A stretch of DNA of 64,000 bases. Origin: a bacterium (GTDB lineage Bacteria > Orphanbacterota > Orphanbacteria > Orphanbacterales > Orphanbacteraceae). A model generated the notes under the pieces. It was given only the letters and a program-made list of their open reading frames with translations, did no database searches and had not been told where the DNA came from. A program made the position numbers and the translations under genes. Shown one piece after another: positions 8,352 to 15,998 of this stretch. Numbering within the stretch: position 1 is the first letter of the stretch; each line of letters begins with the position of its first letter. The stretch spans positions 1-64,000 of the forward strand of contig JALGYY010000047.1 in NCBI GenBank assembly GCA_025782575.1, given 5' to 3'.

Positions 8352-9689
8352 ATGCTATTTTTGCTACGCCGTTCCCTTGATCGGCTTCCCCTTTACTATT
8401 GTCTGGTTGCTCTGTCTCTGATCAGTCTCTCGTCGCCTGCTCTCGGGGATGAACCGTTGATCGAGTTTGATGGTATGTCGTTCGACACGTGGGCTGATTT
8501 CACCGCCTCCGAACTTTTTCGGGAACAAGGTCTCCGGTGTGGGTCGCGCTTCGACGAATTCGCCTCAGAGAAAAGTGCCGGCGATCCGAGCGATTGCACG
8601 ATGAACTTCACGAATCCCTCCGCTGAGTACGCACCCGGTTTTTCCTATCCTATCCAGGTAGTGGTTCATGTCATCACGAATGCAGCGGGCGGGCAGGGAA
8701 ATATTTCGGACGCCATGGTGCAGAGTCAGATCGACATTCTGAACGAGGACTTTCTGGCGCTTTCGGGATCGCTCGGTGAAAACGGAAATGACGCTGCCAT
8801 TCAGTTCGAACTCGCTTCTCTCGATCCGGGCGGGAGCCCGACGAATGGAATTACACGTTCAGCAAACAACACCTGGTTCAACGATGGTGGCGCATATTAC
8901 AACACCCTGGCCTGGGATCCGTCACGCTACCTGAACATCTATACGAACAAGGCAAGCGGTGCTCTCGGGTATGTCCCGTTTCTCCCGCAGGAGGGGAGCG
9001 TCGGTTCGAATTCGGATCGTGTTGTCATTCTCTGGTCTTCATTCGGACTGAACGGCCCGATCGGTCCCCCCTATAACAAGGGGCGCACGGTGACCCATGA
9101 AGTGGGGCACTATTTCGGGCTCTGGCATACGTTCGACAATGGTTGCGGCCAGGCGAACCTGCCAGGCTGTCAGACAACGGGCGACCGGGTTTGCGACACC
9201 AATCGGGAACAGACACCGCACTATGGTTGCAGCGCCTCTTCGACCTGCACCAGTTCCGACCCGATCGACAATTACATGAACTATACGGATGACCTCTGTA
9301 TGGAGCAGTTCACTCCCGATCAGGTAAGACGCATGCGTTGTACGCTCGAAAACTATCGGGCGGGGCTGATCGAAGTGTCGCTCGCCGTCAGTGAAGCGAC
9401 GCCGGTCGCGAGGAGCATCGTGCTCCGTCAGAACCGTCCCAACCCGTTCAATCCGACAACAGAAATCAGCTTCGACCTGACCGAATCGGGCCGTGTTTCT
9501 CTGCAGGTCATCGATGTGGCCGGCCGGCTCGTCCGGACCCTCACCGATGGTCAGACGGCAGCAGGTTCGCACAGCGTTCTCTGGGACGGTACTGACAACA
9601 ACTCCCACCAGGTACCGAGCGGAATCTATCTGTATCACCTGATAACTAAGGAAGGGAAAGCGACCAGACGAATGGTGCTGATGCGATAA
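8352..9689 (+). CDS. Secreted M43-type zinc metalloprotease with FlgD-like C-terminus
   Basis: A 445-residue exported protease. After a signal peptide (hydrophobic to about residue 32) comes a pappalysin/cytophagalysin (M43) domain with the zinc site HEVGHYFGLWH (His249, Glu250, His253, His259) and the downstream NYMNYTDDLCMEQF block that carries the Met-turn. Cysteine-rich stretches (CGQANLPGCQTTGDRVCDT) suggest disulfides. Residues about 355-445 form the FlgD-like beta domain: RQNRPNPFNPTTEISF, VIDVAGRLVRTLTDG, WDGTDNNSHQVPSGIYLY. In FCB bacteria this domain is often a sorting or anchoring tail. AGGAGGG precedes the ATG. It is monocistronic, with two strong hairpins downstream. Confidence 0.9.
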   Translation: MLFLLRRSLDRLPLYYCLVALSLISLSSPALGDEPLIEFDGMSFDTWADFTASELFREQGLRCGSRFDEFASEKSAGDPSDCTMNFTNPSAEYAPGFSYPIQVVVHVITNAAGGQGNISDAMVQSQIDILNEDFLALSGSLGENGNDAAIQFELASLDPGGSPTNGITRSANNTWFNDGGAYYNTLAWDPSRYLNIYTNKASGALGYVPFLPQEGSVGSNSDRVVILWSSFGLNGPIGPPYNKGRTVTHEVGHYFGLWHTFDNGCGQANLPGCQTTGDRVCDTNREQTPHYGCSASSTCTSSDPIDNYMNYTDDLCMEQFTPDQVRRMRCTLENYRAGLIEVSLAVSEATPVARSIVLRQNRPNPFNPTTEISFDLTESGRVSLQVIDVAGRLVRTLTDGQTAAGSHSVLWDGTDNNSHQVPSGIYLYHLITKEGKATRRMVLMR

Positions 9690-9719
9690 GCATCTCCCAC
9701 AGATTGAATAAGCTCCTCC

Positions 9720-9756
9720 CGGGCCGGGCGCCGACAGATCGATCGGTCCCGGCCCG
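9720..9756 (+). terminator. GC-rich hairpin after the M43 protease
   Basis: CGGGCCGGG (9720-9728) pairs with CCCGGCCCG (9748-9756) across a 19-nt loop. It lies 30 bp past the protease stop but has no U-tract, so termination is only suggested. Confidence 0.45.
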
Positions 9757-9837
9757 CTCTGCGACGTGGCCGGACAGTTGTGCATCGGTAAGTGTGAAGT
9801 CGCCGGCTATCTACGCCCGGAGTTGAAAATACTCGTA

Positions 9838-9878
9838 GCCGAGGCCGGCGAGACACATCTCGCCGGCCTCGGCCTTTC
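9838..9878 (+). terminator. 15-bp perfect hairpin terminator
   Basis: GCCGAGGCCGGCGAG (9838-9852) pairs perfectly with 9859-9873 around a 6-nt loop, followed by CTTTCC. It separates the protease gene from the TonB receptor operon. Confidence 0.65.
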
Positions 9879-9941
9879 CGGCCTTCCCGGAAATTCATTC
9901 TTCGCCTACTATAGAGATGTCCTTCAGTTCATCCCCTTGGA

Positions 9942-12224
9942 ATGCGGGAGAGTGTTTTCTTGGCGTCCTTCCTGCCTGACTCCGTGGCGATCAGAGTCCT
10001 CTCGTTAGTCCTGATGAGCGCTCTAGCGGGCCCGGCGTTCGCGTCGGAAATTCAAGGCACCGTCTCCGACAGGGAGAGCGGCGAAGTGCTTCCGCTTGCC
10101 GGCGTGGAAATCAAGGGGAGCAGCTTCTCGGGCGGTACTGTTTGTGACGCCCGTGGACATTACGTTTTGCGGGAGATCCCCGCCGGCGACTACACGATCA
10201 CGATCCGGTACATCGGTTACTTCGACCAGTCCACGCAAATCAAGACAGTTGGTGACTCGACTTATCTGCTCGACGCGGCTCTGATCCCGGACGTTCTCGA
10301 GATCGAGGAAGTAATCGTACGAGCGGACGCCGTTTCGGGAGAGAAAGAAACGCAGCCCGGCATCATGTCTTTTTCGACAGATGAATTGATGCAGGCGCCG
10401 GGAATCGCCGAGCCCGATCCGATCCGGGTGCTCCCCCTTCTGCCCGGCGTTCAATCGGCGTCTGATCTGTCGAGCGGGCTCTACATCCGCGGTGGTGGGC
10501 CGGATCAGACGCTGGTACTCCTCGACGAGGTCACTCTCTACAACCCGACCCACGCGTTCGGATTTTTCTCTACGTTCAATGCCGATGCCATCGATCATGT
10601 CACACTCTACAAGGGGGCTTATCCGGCAGAATATGGCGGGCGACTCGGCGCCGTTCTCGACGTTCGAAATAGAGAGGGCGTTCGAAGCGGATTCGAGGGG
10701 AACGGCGGAATCAGCACGATCTCCGGGCGGATGCTGCTGGAAGGTCCGTTTCAGAACGGATCCTGGCTGGTCAGTCTCCGGCGGACCTATCTCGAGCCGA
10801 TCCTCAGCTCCATTCGAAACGAAGACAACCAGATTCCTGCATATTACTTCTATGATCTGAACGGAAAACTCGCATGGAATACCCAGACCGGTGATCGTGT
10901 GGAGGTGAGCGGGTATGCCGGCCGGGATGTGCTCGACTTCGATCTGGACGAGGATAGTTATATCGGGATTCGATGGGGCAATCGAACTTTCTCCTCCAAG
11001 TACACTCATCTCTACAATTCATCGCTGGCAGGAGCGTTCGGTTTTTCCGCGAGTGAATACGAAAGCCTCACGGATGCGACGATATTCACGACGCCGCTCA
11101 GCTACACCAACGAGCTGCGCGATTATTCGATACGCGCTGATCTCACATGGGAAGCGCACGCGAAGCACACGATCACGACAGGAATCCTGGCGACATCATA
11201 CCGATTTCGTTTCCATCAGGAATTCAATAACGAGGAACAGCTTGAATACGATGAGTCGCCGGCTGACGTCTCCTACTATATTGAAGACGATTGGCGGCCG
11301 GCTCGTGGTACTCAGATGAAGAGCGGGGTCCGGTTTCGCTATTTTTCCGAGGGGAGCCGCCTGCTTGTTGAGCCGAGGCTCTCCGCCAGCACCCAGCTGG
11401 CGCCCGGGTTCCGCGTCAAAGTCGGTGGCGGGCTCTACAACCAGTACCTGCAACTCGTTTCGACCGAAGGGTTCTCTGCCGGCGACTTCTACATACCGAT
11501 CGATGAGTCGACAGAGCCGGGAAAATCCTGGCAGGCGGTGATGGGAGTGATCTGGTTGCCGTCGAGAAAGTACGAACTTTCGATCGAGACCTACTATACC
11601 GGTCTTGACAATCTTGTTCTGTTCGACAATAACGTCTCGGCCGATCAGGCGAGTGTCGACGCGGAAGATATTTTTATTACCGGAGGCGAGGGATTCGCTA
11701 CCGGAGTTGAACTTTTTGCTCAGAAACGGACCGGACGATTGACCGGCTGGATCGGTTACACGCTTGCGTGGACGAGACGAAGGTTTGACGAACTGAATAG
11801 GGGGGAGAGCTTTCCTCCCAAGTACGATCGCCGAAACGACCTCAGTGTGGTCGCCAGCTGGGGGCAAGGAAAATGGAAGTACGGCGGGGCTTTCGTTTTC
11901 GGTACGGGGCAGGCGTTCACTCCCGCCTCGGCCCGCTACAGTATTCGGAATCCCGCAACCGGCGAATATTCCGGGTCGGGTGAAGTGCTTCCCGCCGCAC
12001 GAAACAGTGCGCGGCTGCTTCCCTACCACAGGCTCGACGTGAGCGTCGGCCGGCAGTTCACTCTGTTTGACTGGGAAGCGGAATGGGTCTTCCAGGTTTT
12101 CAATCTTTATAGCCGTCGGAACGAATGGTTCGTTCAATTCGATACTGGGAACATCGAGAACGAGCCTGAGGTGGTCAAGATGCTCCCCCTCATTCCAAGC
12201 CTGGGGGTGAACTTTGCATTTTAG
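9942..12224 (+). CDS. TonB-dependent outer-membrane receptor with carboxypeptidase-like N-domain
   Basis: A 760-residue receptor. The signal sequence ends near AGPAFAS (about residue 34). A CarboxypepD_reg-like beta-sandwich follows (IQGTVSDRESGEVLPLAGVE ... GDYTITIRYIGY), then the plug domain with LPLLPGVQSASDLSSGLYIR, GGGPDQTLVLLDEVTLYNP and VTLYKGAYPAEYGGRLGAVL, and a barrel ending with an aromatic residue (GVNFAF). It should import a ligand across the outer membrane with TonB energy; the ligand is not readable. It leads an operon with a DUF4249 lipoprotein (11-nt overlap) and sugar enzymes, so a saccharide is the best guess. The start is uncertain: the ATG at 9942 has no good ribosome site. 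Confidence 0.9.
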   Translation: MRESVFLASFLPDSVAIRVLSLVLMSALAGPAFASEIQGTVSDRESGEVLPLAGVEIKGSSFSGGTVCDARGHYVLREIPAGDYTITIRYIGYFDQSTQIKTVGDSTYLLDAALIPDVLEIEEVIVRADAVSGEKETQPGIMSFSTDELMQAPGIAEPDPIRVLPLLPGVQSASDLSSGLYIRGGGPDQTLVLLDEVTLYNPTHAFGFFSTFNADAIDHVTLYKGAYPAEYGGRLGAVLDVRNREGVRSGFEGNGGISTISGRMLLEGPFQNGSWLVSLRRTYLEPILSSIRNEDNQIPAYYFYDLNGKLAWNTQTGDRVEVSGYAGRDVLDFDLDEDSYIGIRWGNRTFSSKYTHLYNSSLAGAFGFSASEYESLTDATIFTTPLSYTNELRDYSIRADLTWEAHAKHTITTGILATSYRFRFHQEFNNEEQLEYDESPADVSYYIEDDWRPARGTQMKSGVRFRYFSEGSRLLVEPRLSASTQLAPGFRVKVGGGLYNQYLQLVSTEGFSAGDFYIPIDESTEPGKSWQAVMGVIWLPSRKYELSIETYYTGLDNLVLFDNNVSADQASVDAEDIFITGGEGFATGVELFAQKRTGRLTGWIGYTLAWTRRRFDELNRGESFPPKYDRRNDLSVVASWGQGKWKYGGAFVFGTGQAFTPASARYSIRNPATGEYSGSGEVLPAARNSARLLPYHRLDVSVGRQFTLFDWEAEWVFQVFNLYSRRNEWFVQFDTGNIENEPEVVKMLPLIPSLGVNFAF

Positions 12225-13182
12225 ATTCCTGTGGTTAGTTGCCGCGCTTGTCAGTGCTCTTCTCTCCGGTTGCTCGGCTGATCGTGAGCCGGGAGAGCTG
12301 TTCGGGCCGGCGGAGGATGACGTAGTGGTGGTCGATGCCGTTCTCCTGGTGGGGAAGCCCTACCCGCCGGTTTTCCTGGGACGGACCGTTAACCCTGACG
12401 CCCCTTTCTCGCGTGAGAATCTGGCGGAGACCGGCGCCACTGTTACGATTCGCGGGTATTTTGGCACCGAGGATGATGAGCCGTCCTTCGAGATCACGTA
12501 CGTCGAACACGATAGCCTGGCCGGAGTCTATATTCCGGACCTGCCGTTTCAATCTGTTGCTCCCGGTGTCTATCATGAGTTGGAAGTGATCACTACCCGT
12601 GAGGAAATCGTCTCTGCATCCACGACAACCCCGCCTCCGTTCAAAGTAAGGGAGTGGGTGCTTTTGAACAGTGATGGGCAATCGGTAAATCATAAATTGA
12701 TCACATACGAAGAGGTGGCGTCGGGTGTATATACAGCGCCGGAGAACCAGCTCCGGTATGCCACCGGTATACTGGAGGCGAGGTTTGAGCGTCCCGATGT
12801 TCTCTCGTTTCAGGTGGGGGTTTTCAGCCTCGATTCAGAGGCCGGTTTCGTAGTCGATCCTGATTTTTTCGACGACGAGGATTTCGCGGACCTGGACCGG
12901 GTAAGTAGCTCCCCGCCGTTTGACGCCATCGACGGCACTCTTCGTCTCCCGTGGTTCGTCATCTATTATGAAGGTCGCCACAAGGTCTATATTCACGCCG
13001 TGGAACGAAACTGGTACGACCTGATTCGATCCTCCCCGTCATTGATCGGCGGAGTCGGAGGATTCGGCGGTACGGCAGGCGACGATTTCGAGCGACCCAT
13101 TTTCCATGTAAACGGCGGAATCGGACTGTTCGGCGCAGCCACACCCGATTCGATCGGATTCTACGTTCACCCGGGAGAATGA
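12214..13182 (+). CDS. DUF4249-type outer-membrane lipoprotein
   Basis: A 322-residue lipoprotein with the signal peptide LWLVAALVSALLSGC. The beta-rich body (VVVDAVLLVGKPYPPVFLGR, then an acidic middle and a glycine-rich GGVGGFGG near residue 285) resembles DUF4249, a family that in Bacteroidota is regularly coded next to a TonB receptor of the type found here. It is presumably the surface partner of the receptor. The start is a TTG inside the receptor's last codons, 11 nt overlapping, with GGGGGTG placed correctly upstream. The last three coding residues PGE run into the next gene's ribosome site. Confidence 0.75.
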   Translation: MHFRFLWLVAALVSALLSGCSADREPGELFGPAEDDVVVVDAVLLVGKPYPPVFLGRTVNPDAPFSRENLAETGATVTIRGYFGTEDDEPSFEITYVEHDSLAGVYIPDLPFQSVAPGVYHELEVITTREEIVSASTTTPPPFKVREWVLLNSDGQSVNHKLITYEEVASGVYTAPENQLRYATGILEARFERPDVLSFQVGVFSLDSEAGFVVDPDFFDDEDFADLDRVSSSPPFDAIDGTLRLPWFVIYYEGRHKVYIHAVERNWYDLIRSSPSLIGGVGGFGGTAGDDFERPIFHVNGGIGLFGAATPDSIGFYVHPGE

Positions 13183-13186
13183 TCCG

Positions 13187-14404
13187 TTGAACCCTGCGGC
13201 GCTGATGGAAGAGCTGCTCCTTGAAAACGTGCTGCCGTTCTGGGAGAAGAACGCTCTGGATCCGGAGCATGGCGGCTATCATCTGAATCATGACAAGCGA
13301 GGTCGGAATCGGGGGCCGGCGAACAAGAGGGCGGTCGCGCAGTTTCGCACCCTCTGGTTCTTTTCGGCGATGGCCCGGTCCCCTTACGGCAAATGGTTCC
13401 ATCGGGAGGCGGCCGATCATGGGTTTGCCTATATAAGGGAGCACCTGGTTGATCGTGAGTTCGGAGGCGTGTACTGGGAGGTCCATGCCCGCGGCGGCGA
13501 ACCTGCTGATGCCGGGAAGCACCTTTATGCTCAAGCACAGGCGGTGTTCGCGCTCGCGGAGTACGCCCGTCTCAGCCAGTCGAGTGAAGCAAAAGCGACA
13601 CTGGTCGATCTTATCGCCTGCATTGAAAACCATGGACGTGACACGGTGCATGGAGGATTCATCGAAGCGTTCGGGAGGGACTGGACTCCTGTTCAGGATG
13701 GGAAGACCACCGTGCTCGGAAGCCTGGCAGGAACCAAGCTCATGAACACTCACTTACATCTGCTGGAAGCCTGGCTCTCCCTCGATGGATTGATCCCGGA
13801 TGAAGACCGTCGTCGCTCCGTGACCGACCTGCTGGATCTGTTCGTGAGGGTCATTGTGCGCGATGATTCGGTCTCGTGCCGGCGCCGATTTACGCAGGAC
13901 TGGGTAGAGACGGGGGAGATTCAGAATCGACAGGTTTCGTACGGTCACGATCTGGAAGCAGCATGGTTGATAATCGAAGCCAGGCGAGTGCTCGAAGGGG
14001 TTGACGACGACTCCCTTCGAGTTCCTGGTGAAATCGTCGGCAACGCTCTTCAACACGGGTGGGACGAGAGGAGAGGAGGCTTCTATTCGTCCGGGCCTGT
14101 CGGCCGGCCGGCGAGCGACCGGTCGAAGATCTGGTGGGTTCAGGCTGAGGCACTCGTCGCTTTTCACACTCTGGCCGCAGTTCCTCATGCAGATCGAAAT
14201 TACCGCACGGAAATTGAAAAAACATTGAGCTGGATTCTGCGTCATCAGGCAGACCGGCGGCATGGAGAGTGGTATGATCGGATCAGACCGTTTCGAGGGC
14301 CCACGGGGATCAAGGCCGGGCCCTGGAAAGGGCCATACCACACGGGGCGCGCTCTGCTTCGGTGTCTATCCATTTTGTCCGGCGAGCGAAGGGGGATCCA
14401 ATGA
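13187..14404 (+). CDS. AGE-family sugar 2-epimerase
   Basis: A 405-residue (alpha/alpha)6-barrel protein of the N-acylglucosamine / cellobiose 2-epimerase family. Typical blocks are ENVLPFWEKNALDPEHGGYH, KHLYAQAQAVFALAEY, NTHLHLLEAW, YGHDLEAAWLIIEA, WWVQAEALVAF and GPWKGPYHTGRALLR; the conserved histidines in HLHLLEAW, GHDLEAAW and PYHTGR are the family's general acid/base residues. Members interconvert C2 epimers of free or oligomeric sugars in the cytoplasm. The start is TTG at 13187, 4 nt after the lipoprotein stop with GGGAG upstream. Sharing an operon with a receptor suggests it acts on the imported sugar. Which sugar cannot be told. Confidence 0.88.
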   Translation: MNPAALMEELLLENVLPFWEKNALDPEHGGYHLNHDKRGRNRGPANKRAVAQFRTLWFFSAMARSPYGKWFHREAADHGFAYIREHLVDREFGGVYWEVHARGGEPADAGKHLYAQAQAVFALAEYARLSQSSEAKATLVDLIACIENHGRDTVHGGFIEAFGRDWTPVQDGKTTVLGSLAGTKLMNTHLHLLEAWLSLDGLIPDEDRRRSVTDLLDLFVRVIVRDDSVSCRRRFTQDWVETGEIQNRQVSYGHDLEAAWLIIEARRVLEGVDDDSLRVPGEIVGNALQHGWDERRGGFYSSGPVGRPASDRSKIWWVQAEALVAFHTLAAVPHADRNYRTEIEKTLSWILRHQADRRHGEWYDRIRPFRGPTGIKAGPWKGPYHTGRALLRCLSILSGERRGIQ

Positions 14405-15168
14405 GTCCCGTTGCCCAGACCATTCTTCAACTTTACCGGCAACTGCTCGATCTCGAATACCCGGAAGAGGATCTGGTAACGGTTCGGCGCGCGTATGAAG
14501 TAGGATCGGAGCTCTTCTCCGCGGTTTATCACACCTCAACAAAGACCCTCCTCGCTCACGGAATCGGTACGGCAAGCGTGCTCGCCAGGCTGAAGATGCC
14601 GGCTGAGGTTGTTGCGGCCGGCATCATTCATAACGTCTATTGGAACGGTGATTTCGGTGACGGGCACAGGGGGATCTCTCCCCGAAAGGTGAAGGAACTA
14701 CGCCGCCGATTGAGTGAGGGTGTCGAGCAGTATGTTGCCGGCTTTGCGCTTCTGAAGTGGGGGGAGGATACACTCCCCGGCTTGCTGGATCGTCTGGACG
14801 AGATGAAGGGGGTCGAGAGAATGATCATGGTGATCCGTCTCGCCGATCAGATCGATCATCTGCTTGACTACGCCATCGCAGTATCCCCGAATAGCAAGAA
14901 CCGCCATGCCATGACCGGGAGGATGCTCGAATCGATGGACCCGATCGCCCGGCGATTGGGGTATCCTGAAATCGCGGACGAAATGCGAGAACTTCTGGAC
15001 GAATCGCTGGCGGCGAATCCACCTGACTGTATCTGTCGCAAAACCGATTCACATTTTGCTTTTCGGGTCATGCCACGATCGGGACCGATGCGATGGACAA
15101 TCAAATTGCGCGAACGGATTTATCTCGGATTCGGCATCCGAAAGACCCTCCGCAAATGGTTCGCTTGA
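14401..15168 (+). CDS. HD-domain-like protein (DUF6817-like)
   Basis: A 255-residue all-helical protein. AHGIGTASVLARLKMPAEVV followed by AAGIIHNVYWNGDFG resembles the start of HD phosphohydrolases of the SpoT/DUF6817 type, but the hallmark His-Asp pair is His-Asn here, and the later LADQIDHLLDY resembles the distal metal aspartate helix. Activity is therefore uncertain: possibly a nucleotide or (p)ppGpp-related hydrolase, possibly a binding-only relative. The start overlaps the epimerase stop (ATGA), with AGGGGG upstream. Its presence in a sugar uptake operon is unexplained. Confidence 0.6.
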   Translation: MSPVAQTILQLYRQLLDLEYPEEDLVTVRRAYEVGSELFSAVYHTSTKTLLAHGIGTASVLARLKMPAEVVAAGIIHNVYWNGDFGDGHRGISPRKVKELRRRLSEGVEQYVAGFALLKWGEDTLPGLLDRLDEMKGVERMIMVIRLADQIDHLLDYAIAVSPNSKNRHAMTGRMLESMDPIARRLGYPEIADEMRELLDESLAANPPDCICRKTDSHFAFRVMPRSGPMRWTIKLRERIYLGFGIRKTLRKWFA

Positions 15169-15216
15169 AGTAAACGATTGGCGTAGCGGAACTCACTGAG
15201 GCAGGAGACGTTGCAC

Positions 15217-15996
15217 ATGAGAAAACTTCTCTCCGGAAAAAGCGTGCTTGTCACCGGCGCCGGGCGGAACATCGGGCGGGCCATTGCGATAGAGATGGCG
15301 AAAGAGGGGGCGAACGTACTCTTCGCGGAGATCGATAAACGCCGGGCCGCGAGCCTCGAGAAAGAGCTGCGCGATTATTCTGTAGCATCCAAAGGGTTCA
15401 TAGCCGACATTTCTCGGCAGGAAGAAGTGGACGCGCTTGCGGAATCGCTCGCCAAGTATGGAACGGCCATCGATATTCTAGTGAACAACGTGGGCATCCA
15501 GTCCGGCCCCGACGATGGGAAACAGAAGTTCAGGTTTCGAAGCTGGCAGTCCGTGTTCGAGGCTAATCTGTTCGGACCGCTCACTCTGACCGGTCAGGTG
15601 GCTTCGATGATGGAGGCGGAGGCGCTCGGGGGATCGATCCTCTTCATTACATCGATTCATCAATGGGTTGTTCGGCGCCGTCCGAGCTACAGTGCATCGA
15701 AGGCGGCGCTCGGAATGCTCGTCAAGGAGATGGCGCTCGAATTCGCGCCTAAGCAGATTCGGGTTAACGGGATCGCTCCCGGTTACGTTGAGGAAGACGA
15801 CGAGGGAGCACCGCTCCCTCATCCATACACACCGCTCCATCAAAGCTCGATCAATCCAGCCTACATCGGAAGAGCGGCGGTCTTTCTCGCCTCCGAATAC
15901 CACTCCAGATTCACGACGGGAACCGTGTTGAAGGTGGATGCCGGTCTATCCCTCTACAACCATATTCTCGCCCAGGAAGGTTTTCCCCCCTCGTAG
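15217..15996 (+). CDS. Short-chain dehydrogenase/reductase (SDR)
   Basis: A 259-residue classical SDR. The Rossmann glycine motif VLVTGAGRNIGRAIA is at the N-terminus, NNVG follows strand 4, the catalytic serine is in ILFITSIHQW and the YSASKAALGM motif supplies Tyr and Lys. FAEIDKRR after strand 2 has an acidic residue, which favours NAD(H). It probably oxidises a sugar or sugar alcohol; the substrate is not readable. A TTG six bases upstream (15211) is also open, but the ATG at 15217 has the better spacing to AGGAG. It is the last gene of the receptor operon, 48 nt after the HD-like gene, and ends 2 bp from the convergent pullulanase. Confidence 0.85.
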   Translation: MRKLLSGKSVLVTGAGRNIGRAIAIEMAKEGANVLFAEIDKRRAASLEKELRDYSVASKGFIADISRQEEVDALAESLAKYGTAIDILVNNVGIQSGPDDGKQKFRFRSWQSVFEANLFGPLTLTGQVASMMEAEALGGSILFITSIHQWVVRRRPSYSASKAALGMLVKEMALEFAPKQIRVNGIAPGYVEEDDEGAPLPHPYTPLHQSSINPAYIGRAAVFLASEYHSRFTTGTVLKVDAGLSLYNHILAQEGFPPS

Positions 15997-15998
15997 AT

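Noticed and set aside
10023-11009. A 328-codon frame on the minus strand
   Set aside because: Antisense to the clear TonB receptor, with no recognisable protein features.
11196-12137. A 313-codon frame on the minus strand
   Set aside because: Also antisense to the receptor; no domain or start signal.
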